Positions 34,390 through 43,474 are shown, numbered from the stretch's first letter. The stretch: DNA of 63,880 nt from Avanaerovorax sp964442135 (GCA_964442135.1 CAYTYN010000003.1:1-63880), one strand, 5' to 3'. Translations and numbers: made by a program. The notes: generated by a model from the letters alone, not told the origin.

Positions 34390-35642
34390 TAACTGTTAAA
34401 TACCTTCTTTATTATCTCTATGAAATCTCTGTTAATCCTGGTATGTGCCAGATTATCTATTATAGCTTCCGCCGCATCCTGATTAGAAGAACCGGAAAGA
34501 GCCTTCCTCATGAGCCATATGGCCTCCAGCTCATCCTGATTCATGAGAAGATCCTCTCTCCTGGTTCCCGACTTATTTAAATCTATAGCAGGGAATATAC
34601 GCTTCTCCGAAAGCCTCCTGTCAAGATGCAGTTCCATATTGCCTGTACCCTTAAACTCCTCGTATATAACATCGTCCATGCGGCTTCCCGTCTCCACCAG
34701 AGCCGTAGCCAAAATTGTCACGCTGCCCCCCTCCTCCAGCTTTCTCGCTGTACCGAAGAACTTCTTAGGCTTGTGGAGAGCTCCCGGATCCAAGCCTCCC
34801 GACAGGGTCCTGCCCGATGGCGGTACTACCAGATTATACGCCCTGGCAAGTCTGGTTATGCTGTCCAGGAGAATTACCACGTCTTTTCCGTGCTCCGCCA
34901 GTCTCTCCGCTCTCGCCATGACCATCTCAGCCACCTTGACATGGTGGGAAGGCATCTCGTCGAATGTGGAGTATATGACCTCTCCTCCGCGGAGAGACCT
35001 CCTCATATCCGTTACCTCTTCCGGCCGTTCATCTACCAGAAGAACTATTATCTCAAGGTCAGGGTGATTTTTTTCGATGCTGTTGGCTATGTTTTTAAGA
35101 AGGGTGGTCTTGCCGGCCTTAGGAGGCGCTACGATGAGTCCCCGCTGGCCTTTGCCGATAGGAGCGATCAGATCTATGAGTCTTGTGGAGAGATCTCCCG
35201 GCGAATCCTCTAATGTGATCCTTTCATATGGGAATACCGGCGTCAGTTTATCAAAATCCGGTCTTCTCATAGCCACTCCCGGCTCGTCCCCGTTTACCGT
35301 CAAAACGTAGAGGAGGGCTCCGAACTTCTCACTGCTGCTAGGCAGTCCGGAAATTCCCTTTATCTTGTCCCCTGTCTTCAGATTAAACCTGCGTATCTGT
35401 GTCGGGGACACGTAGATATCGTCTTTGCTGGTCAAGAAATTATTGAATCTTAAAAAGCCGAATCCTCCGTCGGCCATATCCAGAATTCCCTCGACCTCCG
35501 GACGTTCCCTTTCATCTCGCTTTTTTTCTTCGTGAACCTTCACGGCATGTCCGCTGTTGTCATTTCCGGTGTCAACCGTTTCGCCGTCAGTTTCTGCGTT
35601 GGAACCTTCCTTCGCCGCCGTCCATGCTTTTTCTTCTGTCAT
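34389..35642 (-). CDS. rho: Transcription termination factor Rho
   Basis: A 417-aa hexameric RNA helicase. The RNA-binding cold-shock-like domain (GFGFLRFNNFLTSKDDIYVS) is preceded by a charged, low-complexity N-terminal extension of about 55 residues. The Walker A motif is APPKAGKTTLLK, Walker B ends VVILLDSITRLARAYN, and the R-loop is in LSGGLDPGALHKPKKFFG. The start is the ATG at 35642 (MTEEKAW) with AAGAGG upstream; the frame reaches 35678 but without a site. The gene rpmE, common between rho and DUF1385, is not present. Confidence 0.93.
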   Translation of the reverse strand: MTEEKAWTAAKEGSNAETDGETVDTGNDNSGHAVKVHEEKKRDERERPEVEGILDMADGGFGFLRFNNFLTSKDDIYVSPTQIRRFNLKTGDKIKGISGLPSSSEKFGALLYVLTVNGDEPGVAMRRPDFDKLTPVFPYERITLEDSPGDLSTRLIDLIAPIGKGQRGLIVAPPKAGKTTLLKNIANSIEKNHPDLEIIVLLVDERPEEVTDMRRSLRGGEVIYSTFDEMPSHHVKVAEMVMARAERLAEHGKDVVILLDSITRLARAYNLVVPPSGRTLSGGLDPGALHKPKKFFGTARKLEEGGSVTILATALVETGSRMDDVIYEEFKGTGNMELHLDRRLSEKRIFPAIDLNKSGTRREDLLMNQDELEAIWLMRKALSGSSNQDAAEAIIDNLAHTRINRDFIEIIKKVFNS

Positions 35643-35702
35643 TAGCTTCCTCTTTCTTAATAATATTATCCTCTCCATTTTACCCCATATTGTCCTGCAA
35701 GG

Positions 35703-35999
35703 CTACTGTAAAAATATGTAAGCTTTCCGTTCGCCCATCTCCAGCACTTCATCCAACAAAAGATGATAACGCATATCGTCTGCCACTTGATTTTTGATAC
35801 CGTTACACATATCCTTGTCGGTTATTCCACCGTCAAAATCTTCTGATGTATAGCGCATGCTGATAATATGCTCTGCTGCGATTCCGCTTTGCAGCAAGTC
35901 CTCTTTAAGCATATCCAAAATTGTTGATTTCCCGCATCACCCAATTCCCGTCAGTATCTTAACAAGAGGAACATCTCGATAGGCTTTTGGCATATTCAT
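35703..35999 (-). pseudogene. Truncated AAA-family (DUF4143-type) ATPase
   Basis: From an ATG at 35999 the minus strand reads MNMPKAYRDVPLVKILTGIG, then TGA, then CGKSTILDMLKEDLLQ. The stop falls exactly where the P-loop of these ATPases normally has Arg (ITGIRRCGKS), so a CGA-to-TGA change or similar has destroyed the Walker A loop. The sequence then runs through HIISMRYTSEDFD to a stop at 35703, about 95 codons, whereas intact members have about 400. It is both interrupted and truncated. Confidence 0.7.
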
Positions 36000-36047
36000 A
36001 CATTATGCTCGGATAATCATTTCGTCCGCCTTCTTATCCATAAGAAA

Positions 36048-36083
36048 AGGGGACAGGACCGGCATTATCCGATCACTGTCCCT
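36048..36083 (-). terminator. Terminator after hbd
   Basis: GGGACAG and CTGTCCC form the outer stem, with an inner GATCGG/CCGGTC, followed on the minus strand by CTTTTCTT. It lies about 15 bp past the hbd stop. Confidence 0.75.
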
Positions 36084-36097
36084 TGAAAGGGTGAATG

Positions 36098-36946
36098 TTA
36101 TTTTCTGTAGTCGTAGAAGCCTACGCCGGTCTTTCTTCCCAGCTTTCCGGCTCTTACCATCTTTCTCAGAAGAACGTGAGCCCTGTACTTAGGATCGCCG
36201 TACTCCTTATAGAGAACATCCATGATGGCGAGGACAACGTCAAGTCCAATGAGATCGCCAAGCTCCAGAGGTCCCATCGGATGGTTAGCGCCCAGCTTCA
36301 TAGCTGTATCGATTCCCTCAGCATCTGCAACTCCGTCTGCCAGGATGCCGATACCTTCGTTTATCATAGGGATGAGTATTCTGTTTACCACGAATCCGGG
36401 CGCCTCGGCAACCTCGACAGGGTTCTTTCCAAGCTTCTCTGCCAGCTCTACAACCGCATTCTTAGTTTCCTCGGAGGTAGTGAGTCCCTTTATAATCTCC
36501 ACCAGCTTCATAGCAGGAACAGGATTGAAGAAATGCATTCCTACAACCTTGTCAGGTCTGCCTGTGGCAGCTGCAATCTCGGTGATGGAAAGAGAAGATG
36601 TGTTAGTCGCCAGAATGGTGTCCGGTCCTACCAGCTGATCCAGCTCAGCGAAAAGAGCCTTCTTAGCTTCCATATCTTCGGTAGCCGCTTCGATGATCAG
36701 GTCAGCGTCCTTTACTATGCTGATGTCAGTGGATCCTTGGATTCTTCCCATTATCTCCGCCTTATCAGCTTCGGTTATCTTTTCCTTCTTAATGAGCCTA
36801 TCCAAACCCTTCTCCACTGCAGCCAGTCCCTTGTCTACGGAAGTCTGTCTTCTGGCTCTCAAAACTACTTCATAACCGTTCTGAGCGAGAACTTGGATTA
36901 TACCTGCGCCCATGGTGCCTGTTCCTAATACGCCGATTTTTTTCAT
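36098..36946 (-). CDS. hbd: 3-hydroxybutyryl-CoA dehydrogenase
   Basis: A 282-aa NAD(P)-dependent dehydrogenase that reduces acetoacetyl-CoA to 3-hydroxybutyryl-CoA in butyrate formation. The Rossmann motif is GVLGTGTMGAGI at the N-terminus. The catalytic region contains NTSSLSITEIA and the His block GMHFFNPVPAMKLVE, followed by NRILIPMINEG and GLDVVLAIMDVLY. Length and motifs match clostridial Hbd. It is transcribed alone from a good promoter at 37027-37054, and the adjacent TetR-family gene lies upstream in the same orientation. In an organism making acetate and pyruvate from glutamate, it fits butyrate as an end product. Confidence 0.92.
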   Translation of the reverse strand: MKKIGVLGTGTMGAGIIQVLAQNGYEVVLRARRQTSVDKGLAAVEKGLDRLIKKEKITEADKAEIMGRIQGSTDISIVKDADLIIEAATEDMEAKKALFAELDQLVGPDTILATNTSSLSITEIAAATGRPDKVVGMHFFNPVPAMKLVEIIKGLTTSEETKNAVVELAEKLGKNPVEVAEAPGFVVNRILIPMINEGIGILADGVADAEGIDTAMKLGANHPMGPLELGDLIGLDVVLAIMDVLYKEYGDPKYRAHVLLRKMVRAGKLGRKTGVGFYDYRK

Positions 36947-37026
36947 GGTAATTTACCTCCTAATAATTAAAAAGCAGCCTTTTAGCATTTATTTTGTTAA
37001 AAAATTAACTTTCTCTCATTAGTTTA

Positions 37027-37054
37027 ATTATATCATATAAATCTGCAATGTAAA
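37027..37054 (-). promoter_or_regulatory. Promoter of hbd
   Basis: On the minus strand TTTACA (37049-37054), 16 bp, then TATAAT (37027-37032) preceded by TGA. It lies 81 bp before the hbd start. Confidence 0.65.
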
Positions 37055-37093
37055 GTCCGAATTGAAGAAGGTCTTGAAAAAGCCATTTTTTCC

Positions 37094-37681
37094 CTATACC
37101 TTGCAGAAACCCCTGAGGAAAGGCGGGAGCATTATGGATGAGTACTGACAAAGGGAGTAATTCCCGTTACAGAGGCACCAGTCATACATCAGACCCCGCT
37201 CAAATACCGCGTAGGCCTTAGTTATATCGTTGATGGAAAATTCATCCTTGAATATCCCCTGTTTCTGCCCCTCGATGGTCACCTGACGCAAAAGCTTATA
37301 GTAGGTGCGGCTGGGCTCCAAAAGGTGTCGCTCTCCCTTTGTTATAAGCTGGGAAGCGAAAAGCTGGGAAAGCAGAGACACGGAGACCGTGTTCTCGATC
37401 ATCAGGAACAATTCCTGATTCATATATATGAGCTTATCCAGAGGGGGGAGATCGGGATCCATAATCTCCATAAGCTCCTCGTATTTTTCGTCGAACAGAT
37501 AGGAAAGGGAGGTCAGGATATCGTCCTTAGATGTAAAATAATGATAAAAAGAGCCTCTGGATGTACCGGACGTCTCCACTATCTCATCTATGGTGGTGTC
37601 GTCGTATCCCTGCTGATAGAAAAGCTGCCAAGCGGCAGACACTATTTTTCCCTTAGTATTGCGGTCGTTTTTCCTCTTCAC
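37094..37681 (-). CDS. TetR/AcrR-family transcriptional regulator
   Basis: A 195-aa regulator. The N-terminal helix-turn-helix spans about residues 12-58, with AWQLFYQQGYDDTTIDEIVETSG and SRGSFYHYFTSKDDIL as the typical TetR recognition segment. The C-terminal ligand-binding domain is not assignable. The start is a GTG at 37681. A 45-bp palindromic region just upstream (37727-37771) is the likely operator. Because the gene sits beside hbd and divergent from the TIGR00300 gene, either may be its target. Confidence 0.85.
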   Translation of the reverse strand: MKRKNDRNTKGKIVSAAWQLFYQQGYDDTTIDEIVETSGTSRGSFYHYFTSKDDILTSLSYLFDEKYEELMEIMDPDLPPLDKLIYMNQELFLMIENTVSVSLLSQLFASQLITKGERHLLEPSRTYYKLLRQVTIEGQKQGIFKDEFSINDITKAYAVFERGLMYDWCLCNGNYSLCQYSSIMLPPFLRGFCKV

Positions 37682-37726
37682 CTTGCTTAATGCCCTCCCG
37701 GTCAGGGTATGTTTTATTTTTAATAC

Positions 37727-37771
37727 AAATTTCAGTCTAGAATATAGTCTACTATATTAGTCCTGAAATTT
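37727..37771. promoter_or_regulatory. Large palindrome, likely TetR operator
   Basis: AAATTTCAG (37727-37735) is mirrored by CTGAAATTT (37763-37771). The centre contains ATATAGT and ACTATAT two bases apart. The region is 46 bp upstream of the TetR start and in the divergent intergenic region with the TIGR00300 gene. Confidence 0.6.
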
Positions 37772-37904
37772 CAATACTTATTAGGTATTTTATCTCCCTT
37801 AATATTTATAAATGTACAAATTAAATTCTGTATTTTATTCTTCCTCATCCTGTGATAGAATGTGCCGGTAACGAAATAAATCCATTGAGAAAGAGGCGAT
37901 GTAT

Positions 37905-39002
37905 ATGGCATTTAAACTTCCGAAGTACATAGAACCGGATTTTACGGAGGAAAAATTCGTAAACAGTCCTGAGGCGACTTTGAAAGCGTCCCCGAGGGAT
38001 AAGTCGGCACCGGATAACTTCCACGCCACGTCTATATTTCCGGAATACTTTAAGATAAACGGTAAGTGGCTCCTGGCGGAGGATAGCAGAATGGACTGCG
38101 TCGCCGTTTACGAGAGCGGAAACATCAGCGTCAGAGAGCTGCGCAACGTGAAGCAGGGAGACATGATAGTGGTAGGACGGACGGAAAACTGCGAGGAAGG
38201 AATATACGTCCACACTGACTGTTTTGAATCCGATAAAAAGACCCAATCGTCTGCCTTCTCCTTCAGACAGAACAGGACTAGGGAGACGGCATTCAGCTAC
38301 GACTACTCCAACCTTTACCAACTCCTTAAGCACGAGAAGGAAAACGGAGGATACGTGGTATGGGTCATGGGTCCGGCCTGTTCCTTCGACTACGGCGCCA
38401 GGGAAAACTTCTCCAAGCTCATAGAAAACGGATACGTCGACGCCCTCCTCGCCGGCAACGCTTTAGCCACCCACGACCTGGAGGGAGCGCTTCTGGGAAC
38501 GGCCCTGGGACAGGACATAAAGACTCAGGAGCCGCGCCATAACGGCCATTACTGCCACCTGGAGGCCATAAACCTTATAAACAGATACGGTTCTATCCCT
38601 GAGTTCATAAAGCAGGAGCACATAGACAACGGCATAATATACAGCTGCGTTAAAAACGATGTGCCTTTCGTCCTCAACGGCTCCATCAGGGACGACGGCC
38701 CTCTTCCGGAGGTATATGAGCACACATACGCAGGGCAGGATGCCATCAGATCCCACGTCAGGAAGGCGACTACAGTCATAGGCATGGCTACAGTGCTCCA
38801 CACCATAGCCACCGGAAACATGACTCCTACATACAGAGTGCTGCCCGACGGAACCGTAAGGCCGGTCTACTTCTACATGGTTGACACCTCCGATTTCGCG
38901 GCCAGCAAGCTGGGAGACCGAGGAAGTCTTTCAGCAAAATGCATAGTAACCAACGTACAGGATTTTCTCTCTAACGTCACGAAAGGGCTCGGACTTTATT
39001 AA
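37905..39002 (+). CDS. TIGR00300 (LOR/SDH bifunctional enzyme domain) family protein
   Basis: A 365-aa protein of the TIGR00300 family, which includes archaeal-type ornithine cyclodeaminase and the LOR/SDH-like parts of arginine-metabolising enzymes. The N-terminal half has EDSRMDCVAVYESG and GDMIVVGRTENCEEGI. The C-terminal half is nucleotide-binding with MGPACSFDYGARENF, ALLAGNALATHDLEGALLG, GHYCHLEAIN and VPFVLNGSIRDDGPLPEV. Whether it acts on ornithine or another amino acid cannot be decided here. A lysine/ornithine/arginine-type decarboxylase lies 1.6 kb downstream. Start chosen at the ATG at 37905 (GAGG 8 nt upstream). Confidence 0.75.
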   Translation: MAFKLPKYIEPDFTEEKFVNSPEATLKASPRDKSAPDNFHATSIFPEYFKINGKWLLAEDSRMDCVAVYESGNISVRELRNVKQGDMIVVGRTENCEEGIYVHTDCFESDKKTQSSAFSFRQNRTRETAFSYDYSNLYQLLKHEKENGGYVVWVMGPACSFDYGARENFSKLIENGYVDALLAGNALATHDLEGALLGTALGQDIKTQEPRHNGHYCHLEAINLINRYGSIPEFIKQEHIDNGIIYSCVKNDVPFVLNGSIRDDGPLPEVYEHTYAGQDAIRSHVRKATTVIGMATVLHTIATGNMTPTYRVLPDGTVRPVYFYMVDTSDFAASKLGDRGSLSAKCIVTNVQDFLSNVTKGLGLY

Positions 39003-39020
39003 AAGGTCCGAGTCCCTTTT
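38985..39020 (+). terminator. Terminator after the TIGR00300 gene
   Basis: GGGCTCGGACT (38985-38995) pairs with AGGTCCGAGTCCC (39004-39016), followed by TTTT. The stem begins inside the last codons of the gene. Confidence 0.7.
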
Positions 39021-39104
39021 CAAATCCGGCTCTTTATTATATAATTGTTAGGTATAGCTGACTGAACAGTCATAGGTCAACCAAATTCCAAAAGGAGTCT
39101 AAAC

Positions 39105-40637
39105 GTGAAAAAAATTAAAACTGTATTAGGTATTATATTCAACCGTTTCTTCATAATGGTTCTCATCATACTCGCCCAGTTCGCGTGGCTTGCAGTGGAG
39201 CTTCTAAAGCTTGCGGACTACTCTGAGGTCATATCCATCGCCTTCATGATCCTCTCCGCCCTCATGGCCCTCTTCGTAGTATACAGGAACGATAACCCGG
39301 CGTATAAGATGGGCTGGGTTCTTCTCATATGCCTTTTGCCTGTGCTGGGATCGGCCATGTACCTGTTCTTCGGAAACAAAAGGCCGTCACGCTCCATAAG
39401 GAAGAAGGTTCACCCTGTAGAGCAGGCTCACTTAAACGACGCCCGTCAGGAAATGGACTTAGAGGAAGAAAAGGACGTTCGCGTGAGAAGAACCATGGAA
39501 TACATCTCGGACAAAGGCCCTTATCCGGCGTGGGATAACACGTCCACCAGATATTACAAATCAGGGGAAGACGCCTTTGAAGACATGCTCGTGGATCTGG
39601 AAAAAGCCGAGCACTTCATATTCATGGAGTATTTTATAGTAAGTACAGGCAAAATGTGGGATCAGATATTCGAGATCCTGAAGAGAAAGGCTGCCGCGGG
39701 AGTGGATGTCCGCTTCATATACGATGATTTCGGCAGCATCCAAAAGGTGCCTATCATCTTTGCCCAGTACTTGGAAAAGCACGGGATTAAGGTTCTTCCC
39801 TTTAACCCTGTTAAGCCCATTGCCTCCCTCGTATATAATAACCGGGACCACAGGAAGATTCTAGTAGTAGACGGATATATAGGTTATTCCGGCGGTTTCA
39901 ATCTGGCCGACGAATACATAAACGAAGAGAAGCGATTCGGATACTGGAAGGATACCGGCATACGCCTTGAGGGAGACGCCGTATGGAACTTCACCTACAT
40001 GTTCCTGAACCTTTGGAACGCATATAAGCAGGAGGAAAGCGACTACGACATGTTCCGGCCCCACGTATACGGAAAAGACAGGGTGGAAAGCGACGGCATC
40101 GTACAGCCCTACTCCGATTCTCCTTTAGATGATGAAAATCTGGGAGAAAACGTATATCTGGAAATCATCAACCAGGCAACGGAGTACGTCTATATATTCA
40201 CACCTTACCTTATAGTTGACAACGAGATGATGACTTGCCTTAAGCTTGCTGCCAAGAGAGGCGTAGACGTCAGGATCGTCACCCCGTCCATTCCGGACAA
40301 GAAGATAGTCTTCCGGCTGACCCGTTCCTACTACCGCCCCCTCATCAGTGCCGGCGTAAGGATCTATGAATTCACACCCGGCTTCATTCACGCCAAAAGC
40401 TTCATCTCGGACGATAAGCTGGGCGTAGTAGGCTCCATCAATGTGGATTACAGAAGCTTTTTCCTCCACTTCGAGTGCGGAATCCTGATGTCCGGATCCG
40501 ACGCGCTTAAGGATCTGAAAAGGGACTGCCTCCATACATTCGAGATATCGAGAGAGATCAGGCTGGAGGATTGCAGAACCAGTTTTATAGGAATACTGTT
40601 CGACAGTGTGCTCAGGCTTTTGAGCCCGCTGATGTAG
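39105..40637 (+). CDS. cls: Cardiolipin synthase
   Basis: A 510-aa phospholipase-D-superfamily enzyme that condenses two phosphatidylglycerols to cardiolipin. Two N-terminal membrane segments (about 10-30 and 38-60) are followed by a PLDc_N region with NPAYKMGWVLLICLLPVLG. The catalytic HKD motifs are DHRKILVVDG in the first half and HAKSFISDDK in the second, each followed by the usual GS/GG-N segments. The start is GTG with AGGAG upstream. A TATAAT at 39040-39045 probably is its -10. The PLP decarboxylase gene follows 12 bp later. Confidence 0.9.
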   Translation: MKKIKTVLGIIFNRFFIMVLIILAQFAWLAVELLKLADYSEVISIAFMILSALMALFVVYRNDNPAYKMGWVLLICLLPVLGSAMYLFFGNKRPSRSIRKKVHPVEQAHLNDARQEMDLEEEKDVRVRRTMEYISDKGPYPAWDNTSTRYYKSGEDAFEDMLVDLEKAEHFIFMEYFIVSTGKMWDQIFEILKRKAAAGVDVRFIYDDFGSIQKVPIIFAQYLEKHGIKVLPFNPVKPIASLVYNNRDHRKILVVDGYIGYSGGFNLADEYINEEKRFGYWKDTGIRLEGDAVWNFTYMFLNLWNAYKQEESDYDMFRPHVYGKDRVESDGIVQPYSDSPLDDENLGENVYLEIINQATEYVYIFTPYLIVDNEMMTCLKLAAKRGVDVRIVTPSIPDKKIVFRLTRSYYRPLISAGVRIYEFTPGFIHAKSFISDDKLGVVGSINVDYRSFFLHFECGILMSGSDALKDLKRDCLHTFEISREIRLEDCRTSFIGILFDSVLRLLSPLM

Positions 40638-40649
40638 GAGGACTGAAGA

Positions 40650-42128
40650 ATGACTGCGGGCAAGGGGCTTTTCGAATTTTTACAGGAACACCGGATGGAG
40701 CATCCGGTGTCCTTTCACATGCCCGGACATAAAGGAACCCGATTCTTTCGACGGTACGCGCCGGAAACGCTGGCTTTCTTCGAAGCCGCACCGGATTTCG
40801 ACGTCACCGAGATACCGGGAGCAGATAACCTGTTTCAGCCGGAGTCCGTAATCCGGTCCGTCATGGAAAGGTATCGCAGGCTATATGGCGTAAAATGCTG
40901 CCGCCTTTTGATCAACGGAAGCAGCGCCGGCCTTATAGCCGCCGTCCTCACCGCCGTACCGGCCGGAGGAAAGCTTATCATGGGAAGGAACTGCCACAAG
41001 TCCGTCTACAATGCGCTGAGACTGGGCGGGATCACCCCAATCTACCTGTGGCCGAAAGGTATAGACGGCTCCGGCATATGCGGCGAGATCACTTCGGAGG
41101 ATGTAAGGACAGCTTTAGTCCAATCTCCTGATGCTTCCGCCGTCCTCATCACCAGTCCTAACTACTACGGAATATGCAGCGATATAAAGGCTATTGCCGA
41201 TGAAGTCCACATCCGAGATAAGATACTCATAGTTGATCAGGCTCACGGCGCTCACCTTCGCCTCATGGAGAAAGCATCCATAGGCCGGAGCGACAGAAGA
41301 GACGGAATGAAGGTCCTCAGCGGAGAAGGCTCCGGCGCCGACATTGTCATAAACAGCGTTCATAAGACTCTTGCTTCTTTTACCCAGACTGCCGTTGCCA
41401 ACATATGTTCCGATAAAATAGATACTGCCGCCTTCGACGACAGGCTCCAAATGCTGGAAAGCTCGAGTCCTTCCTACCTTCTCATGGCAAGCCTGGACAT
41501 AAATGCAGCCATCCTGGAGGAAAGAGGCTCGGAGTTGCTCCGTCAATGGACTGACAGAGTAGACCGGTTTTATGACGAAAGCAGACTCGTCAAAGGACTG
41601 AGAGTGATCCGCCACCCCCTCCTCGACAGGACCAAGATCAATCTGGATATGGGGCAGCTTTCCCTCAGCGGAGCTGAGCTGGAAAGGGCGCTGATGGAGA
41701 AGGGTATATACACCGAGCTGACTACGGGAAATATAGTGATGGCCATGACCGGGATAGGAAACGACGATGACGATTTCGAGAAGCTGCTTCGGACTCTGGC
41801 AGCCATCTCCCACAGGATGAGCGAAGAAGCCTCCTTAGGTGACTTGCACGACGAAGAGAAATGCGAAGGGTGCGGCTTTCCATACGGGAAGCGGGACATT
41901 CGGCAGGCTCCGCTTAACACGGACAGATGGGAGCCGGTACATTGGTCACTGGCGGCAGGCAGAGTAAGCGCCGGTCTGATAATCCCTTACCCTCCCGGCA
42001 TACCGCTCCTTTGCCCCGGCGAAATCATGGATGAGGAAACCCTTGCCTACGCCTATTCTCTCCGGAAGAGAGGAGAAAAGGTCATAGGCATGACTCCGGA
42101 GGGGTTGGTTCGAGCCGTGCGGCTCTAG
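40650..42128 (+). CDS. Orn/Lys/Arg-type (group III) PLP decarboxylase
   Basis: A 492-aa PLP-dependent decarboxylase of the SpeA/Cad-like short form. The N-terminal block SFHMPGHKGTRFF and FDVTEIPGADNL are diagnostic. The Schiff-base Lys lies in SVHKTLASFTQTA, preceded by LIVDQAHGAH with the PLP-pyridine Asp. The short form (about 480 aa) usually decarboxylates lysine or arginine, yielding cadaverine or agmatine; which one is not shown. It is probably co-transcribed with cls. A bidirectional terminator separates it from serS. Confidence 0.87.
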   Translation: MTAGKGLFEFLQEHRMEHPVSFHMPGHKGTRFFRRYAPETLAFFEAAPDFDVTEIPGADNLFQPESVIRSVMERYRRLYGVKCCRLLINGSSAGLIAAVLTAVPAGGKLIMGRNCHKSVYNALRLGGITPIYLWPKGIDGSGICGEITSEDVRTALVQSPDASAVLITSPNYYGICSDIKAIADEVHIRDKILIVDQAHGAHLRLMEKASIGRSDRRDGMKVLSGEGSGADIVINSVHKTLASFTQTAVANICSDKIDTAAFDDRLQMLESSSPSYLLMASLDINAAILEERGSELLRQWTDRVDRFYDESRLVKGLRVIRHPLLDRTKINLDMGQLSLSGAELERALMEKGIYTELTTGNIVMAMTGIGNDDDDFEKLLRTLAAISHRMSEEASLGDLHDEEKCEGCGFPYGKRDIRQAPLNTDRWEPVHWSLAAGRVSAGLIIPYPPGIPLLCPGEIMDEETLAYAYSLRKRGEKVIGMTPEGLVRAVRL

Positions 42129-42132
42129 GTAA

Positions 42133-42179
42133 AAAAAGCGCCTCTCAGTCATCTGTCCTGAACACTGAGGGGCGCTTTT
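42133..42179. terminator. Bidirectional terminator between the decarboxylase and serS
   Basis: AAAAAAGCGCCTCTCAGT pairs with ACTGAGGGGCGCTTTTT, giving A- and T-runs on both sides of the stem. Confidence 0.85.
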
Positions 42180-42196
42180 TAAGCTGCTGTTTTATT

Positions 42197-43474
42197 CTAT
42201 TTCCAGTTTTCTATGACGTCGCATCCCATATACTTTCTCAGGGCTTCCGGTATTATGACGCTGCCGTCCGACTGCTGACAGTTTTCCAAGATGGCTGCCA
42301 CAGTTCTCCCTACCGCCAGACCTGAACCGTTAAGAGTGTGAACGAATTCAGGCTTGTTCTTCCCTCTCCTGAATCGTATATTGGCCCTTCTCGCCTGAAA
42401 GTCCTCAAAATTGCTGCACGAGGATATCTCCACGTAGCGGCCGTAGCTCGGCATCCACACCTCGATATCGTATGTCATGGCTGAACTGAAGCCGAGATCT
42501 CCGGAGCTGAGCCTTACCACTCTGTACGGCAGGTTCAGCCGTTTAAGAACCTCCTCCGCATCATTTGTCAGCTTCTCCAGTTCATCATAGGACGTCTCCG
42601 GCTTTACGAATTTTACCAGCTCCACCTTATTAAACTGATGCTGTCTGATAAGGCCTCTGGTATCTCTGCCGGCAGAGCCTGCTTCCGCTCTGAAGCAAGG
42701 AGTGTACGCGGTATAATATACCGGCAGCTCCTCTTCATCCATAATCTCGTTAGCCCTCAGGTTAGTAACCGGCACCTCCGCCGTAGGGACTAGGAAGAAA
42801 TCCTTCTGAGGAATGCTGAACATGTCCTCCTCGAATTTAGGCAGCTGGCCCGTTCCGAACATAGCGGCTCTGTTTACCATGAACGGAGGCAGGATCTCCA
42901 CGTAGTCCTGATCTATGGTGTGAAGGTCCAGCATGAACTGTATTACAGCCCTCTCCAGTTTGGCGCCTAAGCCTTTGTAAACGGTAAATCTGGCTCCCGC
43001 AATCTTTGCCGCTCTTTCAAAATCCAAGATTCCCAAGGCTTCTCCTATATCCCAGTGTGCTTTCGCCTCAAAGGAAAACTGAACAGGCTCTCCAACCCTG
43101 CGCAGCTCCACATTGGCGCTGTCGTCTTCGCCGTACTGCACATCCTTATACGGCGTGTTAGGAACATTCAGAAGAGCTGTTCTCAGATTTTCCTCTATCT
43201 CAGAGAGCCTGCCGTCCATATCCTTTATTTCTCCGGAAAGCTTCTTCATCTCCGCCATCACCTGACCGGTGTCCTTTCCGGCTTTTTTAAGCTTAGGTAT
43301 CTCCTTGGAAACGGTGTGCTGCCTGTTCTTCATGGCTTCCACCTGAGCCAGTAATTTTCTTCTCTCTTCGTCGTACTTCTTTACGTTTTCGATCCCGAAG
43401 TCGCCTTTGCCACGGAACTCGACTCTGGCCTTCACATTTTCGTAATCTTCTCTGATGCGCTTTATGTCAAGCAT
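42197..43474 (-). CDS. serS: Seryl-tRNA synthetase
   Basis: A 425-aa class II synthetase. Residues about 1-105 form the long coiled-coil arm (RRKLLAQVEAMKNRQ, LKKAGKDTGQVMAEMKKL). The catalytic core has TAEVPVTNL, FRAEAGSAGRDTRGLIRQHQF as motif 2 (given in parts), and NGSGLAVGRTVAAILEN as motif 3. The ATG at 43474 has AGAGGTG 6 nt upstream. A GTG at 43483 overlaps that site and is unlikely. No T-box is present in the 23 bp between it and glnA. Confidence 0.93.
   Translation of the reverse strand: MLDIKRIREDYENVKARVEFRGKGDFGIENVKKYDEERRKLLAQVEAMKNRQHTVSKEIPKLKKAGKDTGQVMAEMKKLSGEIKDMDGRLSEIEENLRTALLNVPNTPYKDVQYGEDDSANVELRRVGEPVQFSFEAKAHWDIGEALGILDFERAAKIAGARFTVYKGLGAKLERAVIQFMLDLHTIDQDYVEILPPFMVNRAAMFGTGQLPKFEEDMFSIPQKDFFLVPTAEVPVTNLRANEIMDEEELPVYYTAYTPCFRAEAGSAGRDTRGLIRQHQFNKVELVKFVKPETSYDELEKLTNDAEEVLKRLNLPYRVVRLSSGDLGFSSAMTYDIEVWMPSYGRYVEISSCSNFEDFQARRANIRFRRGKNKPEFVHTLNGSGLAVGRTVAAILENCQQSDGSVIIPEALRKYMGCDVIENWK

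Noticed and set aside
36095..36928. Long plus-strand frame opposite hbd
   Set aside because: It is the antisense shadow of a well-conserved gene and matches no family. Similar shadows opposite glnA, MFS, citF and others were dropped.
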